From positions 1 through 37,239 of the forward strand of contig NZ_JAHMIN010000021.1 of NCBI RefSeq assembly GCF_018986435.1: a stretch of DNA of 37,239 nt. Direction: 5' to 3'. Origin of the DNA: Hahella sp. HN01. GTDB taxonomy: Bacteria > Pseudomonadota > Gammaproteobacteria > Pseudomonadales > Oleiphilaceae. Within the stretch, counting starts at the first letter, position 1, and every line of letters begins with the position of its first letter. Below are positions 7,517 through 14,720 of this stretch, piece after piece. The position numbers were made by a program, and so were the translations under genes. Below the pieces are notes generated by a model. That model had not been told where the DNA came from and did not search any database. It saw only the letters and a program-made list of their open reading frames with translations.

Positions 7517-8719
7517 ATGCCTAGCAACACAAAAATCTCGCTTAACCCCGGCGCCTTGGAGGCCGCGGTATTAAAACTGATTAATTCGGTGAACGAGCAG
7601 GGGCAGTTGCCGGCGTTGCTCGAAATCTACATCGAGAGCAACGAGATCGAGAAGTCCCGGTTCACGCCGGAAGTTAAAGCCGCGATGATCGACTATCTGC
7701 TGGATCGGGGCGTACAGATCGACGACATCGACAAGCTCAAAAAGGGCGGCTACGACGAACATTTCGCGCTCGCCTATGATTACGCGCTGAGCACCGCCGG
7801 CGGCGAGGAAGATCCTCTGGACGCGGCGCGGCGTAAAGGCGGCGGACGTGGCTTCGGACAATGGGACTTCAGCGTCGATCACTTCGAGGACGTCGAAGAA
7901 CAGGGCGTCGTCAAAGAGAACATTCTCGCGGCGGGCGCGCTGGATTACATCTTCGAATTCGGCGAGCGCCTCGGCGTGTTCCGTCTGGTGGATGCGCTGG
8001 TGCTGAATTGGGCCGCAGGCTCCATCGATGTGGTGGAGGGTCCGGCGGCCGCCCGTCTATACCGTTACTGGAAGCTGCGGGAAGAGCGCGCTTCGCTCGA
8101 CGAACGCGGCATGGTGTATCGCCGGGTGTTGAGCAAGGGCTCCACCGAAGTGCTGTCGCGCATGGTGGTCAACGAGCCTTTCCCCTTGCTGTGGCGCAAC
8201 CTGATGGCGGAAGTGGCGGAATACATCGACAAGACCGAAAAGGTCGACGATGGCGCCGGGGAGTTTTCTCCTGTGTCCCGCTCCCGTATCTACCAGGCTA
8301 CTCGCGAGCTGCAATACAACCTGACCGAATACTGTACCGGCATGGCTCACGTGCAGGCGCGGGAGTTCTACGCGCAACTGCAGGAATGTTTCGAAATCCT
8401 GAAGGATGACGAAATCATGTCCTACTTCGGCGGCAATCGCCGTAAGAGCCTGTGGACGGTGATCGAACGGCTGTCCAAGGAAGAATTCGGCGCTTCCCCC
8501 AATATCGCCGCGCATCGTTCTCTGGCGGTGGACGGCAACCGCATCTTCCAGTGGATCGCCAACTTCAATGAAGCGGCGGTGCGGCAGGAGGATTTCATCG
8601 CCTTCCTGCAGGCGGCTGAGTCCTACATCCTCAATTTCACCTCCGCGTCGGATCAGGAAATTGACGAATTTTCGGAAGAGGATGACTTCGAGTTCGCCGA
8701 CGAGGACGACGATTTCTAA
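7517..8719 (+). CDS. operon protein 3, 400 aa helical protein with acidic tail
   Basis: A soluble, largely helical protein with no recognised family. Residues about 1-70 are helical, 105-125 are Gly/Arg-rich (RRKGGGRGFGQWDFSVDHF), and 130-360 form a long helical body with RLYRYWKLREERASLDERGM and a WIANFNEAAVRQEDFIAF stretch near the end. The last 25 residues are strongly acidic (EEDDFEFADEDDDF), which could bind a basic partner such as the 61 aa basic protein further down; that pairing is speculation. No signal peptide or membrane segment. It sits 21 bases after protein 2 and 26 before protein 4, in the same GC-rich codon use. Confidence 0.75.
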   Translation: MPSNTKISLNPGALEAAVLKLINSVNEQGQLPALLEIYIESNEIEKSRFTPEVKAAMIDYLLDRGVQIDDIDKLKKGGYDEHFALAYDYALSTAGGEEDPLDAARRKGGGRGFGQWDFSVDHFEDVEEQGVVKENILAAGALDYIFEFGERLGVFRLVDALVLNWAAGSIDVVEGPAAARLYRYWKLREERASLDERGMVYRRVLSKGSTEVLSRMVVNEPFPLLWRNLMAEVAEYIDKTEKVDDGAGEFSPVSRSRIYQATRELQYNLTEYCTGMAHVQAREFYAQLQECFEILKDDEIMSYFGGNRRKSLWTVIERLSKEEFGASPNIAAHRSLAVDGNRIFQWIANFNEAAVRQEDFIAFLQAAESYILNFTSASDQEIDEFSEEDDFEFADEDDDF

Positions 8720-8745
8720 CCCAGGCCAACAGGGAGCCCAGTCGC

Positions 8746-9876
8746 ATGAGTGAACAGGCTATCAAAGACATTGCAAGAGAATATACGCGCAGGACTTTGG
8801 CCCAGTCGGCCACATTTCACCAGTTGGGGATTGAAGACCAGAAGGCCTTGTATCTGGACGTTTACCGGCAGAACTATCAGCAGCTGGCGCTGAACGCCAA
8901 TGGCGGCGCGCATCATCCTGCGCCCTATGGCCGTCAGCAAAGCCTGCAGAGTCAGGCCATGGCCGATCCCAAAAAAGCCAGCGACATGATCGACGACGAT
9001 CGCCATAAAAACGAGCGCATCGATCAGGCTGGCGAACTGGCGGGCGGCTTTATTGACGAGGTGGATTTTCCCGGTTTTGTCAAAGATCTGCTGAAAGGCG
9101 TGTTCGACGCCAATCTGGAAGTCACCCTGGCGCAGATGGAGTCCTATCAGAAGCTGTTGAAGGCGGCGACCCAGTCGGTATCCAAATTCATCAACGCCAT
9201 CGACGACACCGCTTCGTTTGGTTATCTGGCGGAGAATAATGGCGATGAATTCGGCCTGGATTTCAGCGATGAGGAAAACGCCGACGGCTCGCGCAAAGTG
9301 GTGTTGACCGACAGAAACGGCGATCCGGTGGACCTGGGAGATAATCAGGTCAAAGCCCGCATCATGGACGCCAAGATTCAAATGGCGAAAGAACAGCGCG
9401 CCATGCTGCGCGAGACCATCCTGATGGGCATCACCCGTCTTGTGGTGGAGCGCGGCAACGTGAAGGCCTCCGTGCTGTTCGACATCAAGGCCACCGAACA
9501 GGTGCAAAAGGCGGACAAGGCGGCGTTGCAGGAACTCAAGTCCTCCAGCAACAGCGTCAGCGCCAGCGGCGGCTTGATCGGCGCCATCTTCGGCGGGCCC
9601 AAGGGCGGTCATACCTCCAGCACGCGCAAAACCAAAATCTCCGTGGCCAGCGCCAAGAGTGTGGCGAATACGGAGCTGGCGGCGAAAGTGGCGGGCTCGG
9701 TGGATATCACCTTCAAATCCGACTACTTCAAGCTGGATAACTTCGCCGCGCTGTATCAGGGCGGCAATGACGGTGGCGCGCGCCTTGGTCCCTCGCAGCA
9801 GGTGGCGGCGCAACCGGGTGCGCAACCGGGTGCTGCGCCGGCAGCCGCTCCACCAGCGCCGGTAGCGGGAAGATAA
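8746..9876 (+). CDS. operon protein 4, conserved-looking 376 aa protein
   Basis: A soluble protein that I cannot assign to a named domain. Key parts: residues about 100-140 (DEVDFPGFVKDLLKGVFDA, then a helix QMESYQKLLKAAT), a region around 150-170 with YLAENNGDEFGLDF, then MLRETILMGITRLVVERG followed by a beta strand KASVLFDIKATE. From memory, proteins with a DFP-FV--L--GVF and a MG-(N/T)R-VV-(E/D)G signature occur near similar peptidase genes in other proteobacteria, but I cannot verify that here. After about 260 the chain is Ser/Gly-rich, ending in a Pro/Ala/Gln-rich disordered tail. Start ATG at 8746 with GGAG upstream. The stop is only 3 bases before the next gene. Confidence 0.75.
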   Translation: MSEQAIKDIAREYTRRTLAQSATFHQLGIEDQKALYLDVYRQNYQQLALNANGGAHHPAPYGRQQSLQSQAMADPKKASDMIDDDRHKNERIDQAGELAGGFIDEVDFPGFVKDLLKGVFDANLEVTLAQMESYQKLLKAATQSVSKFINAIDDTASFGYLAENNGDEFGLDFSDEENADGSRKVVLTDRNGDPVDLGDNQVKARIMDAKIQMAKEQRAMLRETILMGITRLVVERGNVKASVLFDIKATEQVQKADKAALQELKSSSNSVSASGGLIGAIFGGPKGGHTSSTRKTKISVASAKSVANTELAAKVAGSVDITFKSDYFKLDNFAALYQGGNDGGARLGPSQQVAAQPGAQPGAAPAAAPPAPVAGR

Positions 9877-9879
9877 ACC

Positions 9880-11997
9880 GTGGCGCTGGCGCTGATCCTG
9901 GCGATACAGCCCGGACCCGAAGGCGTCGCAGTGCGGTTCGACATTGGTCATAACCGTTATCTGCGTTGGAGCCTGGGGGAGGGTGAGAGCGAGACCGCCA
10001 ACGGACTGCCGCGTCTGACCGGCGCGGCCGGGCGATCCAGCCTGATCGGTCCGCTACGGCCGGAGGCGAGGGGGCGCGGCGAGTTCGTCATCCCCCGCGC
10101 CATGCTGTCGCGGGAGAAGCGCGCGCTGCAAATCACCAGCTACCGGGATGACAACGGCGCCGGTCCCGCTATCTCTGCGGTGGAGACCTTGCCGGTCTCC
10201 CTGCTCAGCGATCTGGGCGGCGAGCCGCCGCCACCGGCGGGACTAGCGTTAGGGGCGACACAGGCAAGTAAAAAGGACAGCATCATGACAGCCGTATCCC
10301 CTGCATATCAGAGACAGACAGCCATGGCGCGGCAAGTGGATAACGCGCCTTTTCATCTACGGGAAAGGCGCTTGAGCCGACCAATGTTCATCGATGCGAT
10401 TGTGGGCGCGCTGCCCAGCCTGTTGCCTATGCTGGCGCCGGCGATCGGCTCTTTACTGGCCGGCGTGGCGCCGGCAGTGGGACAAGTGGCGGGACAGGTC
10501 GTGCGCAGCGTATCCGGCGGCGGCGCGCCGCGTGCGGACGCGGGAACCCAGACCGCGGTAGCGCAAATCGCCAATCTGGCGGAACAGGCTCTGCGTGCGG
10601 CGGGCCCTGCCTCGCAACAAATACTCACTCCCGAAAACATGCGCCAGATCATGCAGTTGATTCAGGCCGGCGCCGCAGCGCAAGGCGGGGCGACCGCCAG
10701 AGCCAGTGGGCTATCGCTGCATGGACCCAGACGCCGTCATCTGAGTCTGGCGCGCTCTCAATACAGTCAGGCTCAAGTCGCTCCGGCGTTACTGGCGGCG
10801 CTGCCTGCGTTGATGCCTTTGCTGCAACAGGTGCTGAGCCCGCAGACGGTGCAGAGCATCATTGACGCGCCGCAGCGCATGACCGGCCAGATTATCAACG
10901 GCATCACCGACTTCGCCCGCCTGGGCCTCCAGGCCGACCAGCAATTGCAGGAACACCTGCGCGCACTCAATCCGGGAGTGGACGATCCTGCGCTGCATCA
11001 ATTGCTGGCGGGTTTGAGTCTGGGTATGACCGCCCGGCGCGGACGCGCCTATAAACGTGTCAGCAGCGTGCGTCTGATGTTGGATCATACGCCGACGCAA
11101 GTGGTGTTCGGGCGGGAAGTGTCCCTGTATCAGCAAGGCGCGCCACTGCAGTTTCCTCTGTCCGTGGAGACGCCTCAGTCTATTCGCGACGCTGAGCTGA
11201 TGTTGCAGATCAAACAGGCGGACGACCTGCGCATTGTGCACGAGGACGCCGAGCCCATTGGCGACGTCAGTTCCGGCCCGCTGGAGATCATTCCTCGCGT
11301 GGAGGCGGACGTCTCGGCGCGCTTGTCGCCGCAGAAAGACTATATCGTCGTGCTCTCCCTGATCTGGCGCAACAGCAAGGGACAGAGCCGGGGAACCTCC
11401 GTGCAGCACAGCATCAGTCTGATGGGGGATTATCGTTTTGACAGGGTGGAGGAAACCGGCGAACTCATCCCCCTGAGCGACCGGGAAACCTATCGGGATT
11501 ACTGGCATCGTCTGTGGGAGGCGCCGTTTGACAGCGATACGCGGCGAGTGGATATCCAAAGCAGATACTTCCTGACCCTCAACCCGGAACGCAATCGCAA
11601 CGCCCGACTGGATTCCGACGTGCGCACGGAACAGGAAGGGCCGCGGGCTACTATTCGTTTGCGCAGCGGTTACGAATATAGCCTGTATGCGCTGAATCAT
11701 TTGATGACGCGCCTGGCTCCGGATCAGGAAGCGCTGAGCGACGCGGCGCTGGAGGCGCTTAACGGCGCGGATTTCGTTGAGCGTTTCAATCAGGCGGCGC
11801 AGCATCAAGGTCAAATCCGCGGACGTCCCGGCGAGTCCGCCGCATTATGGGCGTTTCCCGTCTTCAAGATGCAGACCCTGGTGATGGTGAGAGCGGAAAA
11901 TGTGGACGAAAACGGCGTGATCGGCGGCCTGTCGGAAGAGCGCATACGCTTCCCCATGCCCGCCATGGTGCATTTTGTGGGAGTGAAACAAGCATGA
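9880..11997 (+). CDS. operon protein 5, large protein with two hydrophobic blocks
   Basis: A 705 aa protein from a GTG start 3 bases after protein 4. Residues 1-130 form a small separate module (LALILAIQPGPEGVAVRFDIG at the front). Residue 136 is an internal ATG with its own strong ribosome binding site, so a shorter 570 aa product is possible. Residues about 169-208 and 299-325 are Ala/Leu/Pro-rich hydrophobic blocks that resemble each other (ALPSLLPMLAP / ALPALMPLLQQ), suggesting an internal duplication and perhaps membrane contact. Residues about 365-705 look beta-rich, like tandem Ig-like domains (SVRLMLDHTPTQVVFGREV; DYIVVLSLIWRNSKGQSRG). No catalytic motif seen and no family recognised. 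Probably the scaffold or membrane-facing member of the system. Confidence 0.75.
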   Translation: MALALILAIQPGPEGVAVRFDIGHNRYLRWSLGEGESETANGLPRLTGAAGRSSLIGPLRPEARGRGEFVIPRAMLSREKRALQITSYRDDNGAGPAISAVETLPVSLLSDLGGEPPPPAGLALGATQASKKDSIMTAVSPAYQRQTAMARQVDNAPFHLRERRLSRPMFIDAIVGALPSLLPMLAPAIGSLLAGVAPAVGQVAGQVVRSVSGGGAPRADAGTQTAVAQIANLAEQALRAAGPASQQILTPENMRQIMQLIQAGAAAQGGATARASGLSLHGPRRRHLSLARSQYSQAQVAPALLAALPALMPLLQQVLSPQTVQSIIDAPQRMTGQIINGITDFARLGLQADQQLQEHLRALNPGVDDPALHQLLAGLSLGMTARRGRAYKRVSSVRLMLDHTPTQVVFGREVSLYQQGAPLQFPLSVETPQSIRDAELMLQIKQADDLRIVHEDAEPIGDVSSGPLEIIPRVEADVSARLSPQKDYIVVLSLIWRNSKGQSRGTSVQHSISLMGDYRFDRVEETGELIPLSDRETYRDYWHRLWEAPFDSDTRRVDIQSRYFLTLNPERNRNARLDSDVRTEQEGPRATIRLRSGYEYSLYALNHLMTRLAPDQEALSDAALEALNGADFVERFNQAAQHQGQIRGRPGESAALWAFPVFKMQTLVMVRAENVDENGVIGGLSEERIRFPMPAMVHFVGVKQA
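10273..10287 (+). promoter_or_regulatory. internal ribosome binding site and ATG in operon protein 5
   Basis: AAGGA at 10273-10277 (inside an A-rich run) lies 7 bases before ATG 10285, in frame with the GTG-started gene. This is a better initiation site than the GTG at 9880, so translation may begin here too or instead. The Pro/Gly-rich linker just before it (residues 114-135) looks like a module boundary. Confidence 0.5.
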
Positions 11998-12179
11998 AGA
12001 ACAACAATCCCCGGACACGCCCCCGGCTTCGCGCCAGGTCGTTATCCGAGCGCGATATCGCGGATCAATTCCAGGGACTGGAAGTGGAGTTCAACGACAA
12101 AGTGACGCTGTTTCCCGTGCAGGTGGAGCGAAATACGCCGCCGCAGCGCAGACGCTCACTAAGAAGCAGTCTGCACTAA
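11994..12179 (+). CDS. operon protein 6, 61 aa basic protein
   Basis: A small, Arg-rich protein (about a quarter of the residues are Arg or Lys) starting MKNNNPRTRPRLRARSLSER and ending RRRSLRSSLH. The ATG overlaps the stop of protein 5 by four bases (ATGA), a classic coupled arrangement, which is the main reason to believe it is real. A longer same-frame extension upstream lies inside protein 5 and is rejected. The middle (DIADQFQGLEVEFNDKVTLFPVQVE) looks beta-rich. No family is recognised. It could be a small structural subunit, or bind nucleic acid or the acidic tail of protein 3; neither is shown. Confidence 0.65.
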   Translation: MKNNNPRTRPRLRARSLSERDIADQFQGLEVEFNDKVTLFPVQVERNTPPQRRRSLRSSLH

Positions 12180-12191
12180 GGCTGGAGCTTA

Positions 12192-12572
12192 ATGGCGATG
12201 AATGACGCAATGACCCCGGACCCGAATGCGGCGACCAATGCCCCAGAGGAGACTCTGGAGTCCTGGCTGGCGCCCGATCAGCAGGGGCTGGTCGAGGAAG
12301 ATCGGTTTCCTGGTCTGGCGGACATGCTGGAGGATTTTCTGACGCCGCAACTGGCGCTGGATGTCGACCCGACCCAGCCGGATCAGTTGCTGGGGTTGTA
12401 TGTCGAACGCCTGGCGCTGGATCTGCCCATTGAGCTGCAGCCGCGACGGGATGAGCATGGTGTTCTCACTGTGGGCGTAGCGCCGCCGACCCAATGGATC
12501 GAAACCAGCGTGCAACCTGTGTTGCACAGACTTCGCGTCACTCTGGAGTTAAACGACGATGACGACGCGTGA
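12192..12572 (+). CDS. operon protein 7, small Trypco2-like protein
   Basis: A 126 aa protein with a GGAG ribosome binding site before ATG 12192. The first 45 residues are acidic and flexible. The rest has an FPGLADMLEDFL helix, then strands VERLALDLPIELQP, GVLTVGVAPPTQ, and HRLRVTLEL at the end. The layout helix, V-x-L-x-L-D-[LV]-[PN]-I, G-x-[LV]-x-[VF], and an alternating hydrophobic C-terminal strand matches that of protein 8 next door and resembles the Trypco2 domain described for peptidase-linked conflict systems. The similarity is in layout, not strict identity, so the family call is tentative. Its last 14 bases overlap the start of protein 8. Confidence 0.65.
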   Translation: MAMNDAMTPDPNAATNAPEETLESWLAPDQQGLVEEDRFPGLADMLEDFLTPQLALDVDPTQPDQLLGLYVERLALDLPIELQPRRDEHGVLTVGVAPPTQWIETSVQPVLHRLRVTLELNDDDDA

Positions 12573-13320
12573 AACCAAACCCTGGAATCTGGAGCAGTTT
12601 CTGGACTCCCTGATTCTGGAGCTGGACAAGGCGCAAGACACCCTGTCCCTGAAAGGGTTGACGCGCAAACTGACTTACACCGTCAAAGACGTGGCGCTGG
12701 ACTTGAATATTTTCCCGGTGCTGGAGGACGGCAAGGTGAAATTCCAGATGGCGAAGCCCGGGGAAACCGGCGGCTCGCGCATCTCATTTCAACTTGGCTC
12801 CATTACTGATCGACAGATTCGCGAAAACGCCAATGAGCCGCCCAGCAAGGACGACGTGCAGCTGGATACGCTGGAAGATGTGGATGACGAGGTGAAGGAA
12901 AGCCTGCGCAAGGTGGGCGTCACCTCGACGCGGGATCTGGAGAAATTGAATCAGCGCAATGTGAATATTGAGAACGTGGTGAAGGAAAAGACCGGCGGCG
13001 AAAAAAGCCTCGACTATTCCGACCTCGCCAATCTGATCAACAAGGCGCGTCGGCGCAAACTGTCGCCGCAACTGTCGACGCTGAGCGCGAAAGAGCAGGA
13101 AGAAGCGGTGGAGCTGACCCTGCGCGGCAGCAACTTTGTTTTGCAGCAAAGCGCCAGTTATCCGGCCGCCATGGTGAACAACCAGAAAGCCGAAGTGCTG
13201 CATGCGGACGCCGGCGAGTTGAGGCTGAAAGTGCCGCGACAGGCGCTTAAAGACGGCGACAACGCCCTGGCCATCGCCCTGGACCCCTATGCGGTGATGC
13301 AACTGAATCTGCAGTCCTGA
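12559..13320 (+). CDS. operon protein 8, Trypco2-like plus HhH-like and IPT-like parts
   Basis: A 253 aa soluble protein in three parts. Residues 10-85 (LEQFLDSLILELDKAQ, then TVKDVALDLNIFPV, GKVKFQMAKPGE, SRISFQLGS) resemble Trypco2, a small domain that co-occurs with peptidases in predicted conflict systems. Residues about 105-165 hold DEVKESLRKVGVTSTRDLEKL, which has the L-x2-G-[IV]-x-[ST]-x2-[DE]-L pattern of helix-hairpin-helix-like modules. Residues about 170-253 (VELTLRGSNFVLQQ, LRLKVPRQALKDGDNALAIAL) look like an IPT/TIG immunoglobulin-like domain. The start overlaps the previous gene by 14 bases. An adaptor role between peptidase and other subunits is plausible. Confidence is good for the gene and moderate for the domains. 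Confidence 0.7.
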   Translation: MTTRETKPWNLEQFLDSLILELDKAQDTLSLKGLTRKLTYTVKDVALDLNIFPVLEDGKVKFQMAKPGETGGSRISFQLGSITDRQIRENANEPPSKDDVQLDTLEDVDDEVKESLRKVGVTSTRDLEKLNQRNVNIENVVKEKTGGEKSLDYSDLANLINKARRRKLSPQLSTLSAKEQEEAVELTLRGSNFVLQQSASYPAAMVNNQKAEVLHADAGELRLKVPRQALKDGDNALAIALDPYAVMQLNLQS

Positions 13321-13421
13321 GGATAACGTTGCGTTCAGAGGAAAAAGACCAACGGAGGCGTGGTAGCAATACCCGCCAGACAATTATTGACTGGATACGA
13401 ACCATCGGAGAGGACGCCTCT

Positions 13422-14720
13422 ATGGGACGAAGTCTACGGTCACTGGAGCAATCGCTGGCGCGGGACGCCCATCCTGAACGCAGCGACGCCAGACGACTCA
13501 AACGTGAAGACGTACGACGGGGTGCTGGCATGTCAGCGCCGCCATCTGGGTATCGGGAGCAAATCGAGGTCGTGCGCGGTCAACGCGTCGCGCAGCCGAC
13601 CCGTAGCCTCAGAGCGCTGGAGGATCGCGTGCTGGGACGCCGACCCGCTGCGCCGGCGATGACGGATAAACCGCCGCAACGCACCATGTTGCGAATGGAT
13701 CAGGAGCAGGCGCCATCGCTTCCGCTTCCTGTGAATACGCCAGCGGCGCAGTCCTGGAGCGCTTCGCAAAGTTATCAGCCCGATTACCAGACAAGCTATC
13801 AAACAAGCTACCAGACAAGCTATCAGGCAGGCCATCCGCAGAGCTATCCGCAACCGGCGGTGAATTCTCTGGCTTACGCTCCCGAATTCTCCGCTCCGGA
13901 TACCGGACGTTTTCGGGTCGAGCCTTTTGAAGAGCCGCAGGCGCTGTCTCAAAGTCGGGCATTGAGCGGACCCACTTCACCGGATGATTTGTTCCGGCCT
14001 GATCCCGCTGTGGCCTCGCCAGCGCCTTCCACCTCTACGCCTATCTATGCGCCGTCGTCCCAGCCGAGTTTAAGGACAGAGTCGCCCAATGGCGGTCAAG
14101 CCGCGCCTCCCGCTGTCGTCAGCCGACAGGAGGAAGAGGATGACCTTAACTGGCTGGCGGAGTCGCAACCGCAGCGGGTGACGGCGGCGAGCAAACAGGC
14201 GCTGGATGCGGGACTGGCGTTGGCGAAAGACGATTTTGAACGGGATCTGGCCGCCATCCTCGGGCAACCGGCGCCAGCCGCTTCCGCGCCTGCTGAACCG
14301 CCGCTGACGTCGCAGACGCAACCCCCATCGTCTCCGACGCCAAACGCTCCGGGGACGCCGCCAAACGAGGAGCCCGCGCCCGCCCATCCCACTCATGACG
14401 TTTTTGATCAGATGGGGCTGGCCATGCGTTACGCGAACAGCTTCGACCTGGGGGCGGTGCCCCTGAAGGAGCGTTTCGATCATTTTGAGAGAGAGCTGCA
14501 GGGAACGCCTCCGCAGCCATCGCAACTGTCGGCGCCGCCGACTGTGCAAAGTCCTTTTGTGGACCCCATGAATCTGGATGAGTTTGATCTGGTGGCGGAA
14601 CTGGCGGAGATCGGCGCTGAGCGCCCACCGCAGCCCCCCATCACGGAAACCGAAACAGACAACAAGGCAAACCGCACTGAAGAAACAGCAGGTGACGACA
14701 ATGAGCAACCGACTGGCTGA
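13422..14720 (+). CDS. operon protein 9, Pro/Gln-rich linker protein
   Basis: A 432 aa low-complexity protein, rich in Pro, Ala, Gln and Ser, with short conserved islands. The N-terminus RSLRSLEQSLARDA recurs at residues about 61-75 (RSLRALEDRVLGRRPAA) and at the start of the next gene, so it looks like a docking motif. A 12-base tandem repeat encodes YQTS four times (13785-13832). The best-ordered part is near the C-terminus: HDVFDQMGLAMRYANSFDLG followed by an acidic helix with ERFDHFERELQ, which I take as a small domain. I chose ATG 13422 (GGAGAGG upstream); a TTG at 13329 would add 31 residues with atypical codons (AGG, CGA, ATA) and no homology to the neighbour. It overlaps the next gene by 20 bases. 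Probable tether or scaffold. Confidence 0.65.
   Translation: MGRSLRSLEQSLARDAHPERSDARRLKREDVRRGAGMSAPPSGYREQIEVVRGQRVAQPTRSLRALEDRVLGRRPAAPAMTDKPPQRTMLRMDQEQAPSLPLPVNTPAAQSWSASQSYQPDYQTSYQTSYQTSYQAGHPQSYPQPAVNSLAYAPEFSAPDTGRFRVEPFEEPQALSQSRALSGPTSPDDLFRPDPAVASPAPSTSTPIYAPSSQPSLRTESPNGGQAAPPAVVSRQEEEDDLNWLAESQPQRVTAASKQALDAGLALAKDDFERDLAAILGQPAPAASAPAEPPLTSQTQPPSSPTPNAPGTPPNEEPAPAHPTHDVFDQMGLAMRYANSFDLGAVPLKERFDHFERELQGTPPQPSQLSAPPTVQSPFVDPMNLDEFDLVAELAEIGAERPPQPPITETETDNKANRTEETAGDDNEQPTG
13785..13832 (+). repeat. 12-base tandem repeat encoding YQTS
   Basis: Four in-frame copies of a 12-base unit (TATCAGACAAGC and close variants), giving YQTS-YQTS-YQTS-YQAG inside the disordered part of operon protein 9. 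The third-base differences (TAC/TAT, CAG/CAA) show the copies are not brand new. Copy number may vary between strains by slippage without breaking the frame. Confidence 0.8.

Noticed and set aside
8716-9951. Long minus-strand frame of 411 codons opposite operon protein 4
   Set aside because: GC-rich shadow of the plus-strand gene: His/Arg/Leu-rich peptide, no domain, and the plus frame has coupling and ribosome sites.
10789-11814. Minus-strand frame of 341 codons opposite operon protein 5
   Set aside because: Antisense shadow with Gln/His/Arg-rich composition and no motif.
13329-13421. TTG start for operon protein 9 with a GAGG upstream
   Set aside because: The 31 extra codons have rare codons and weak third-base GC unlike the rest, and the motif shared with protein 10 begins at ATG 13422; kept as an alternative only.
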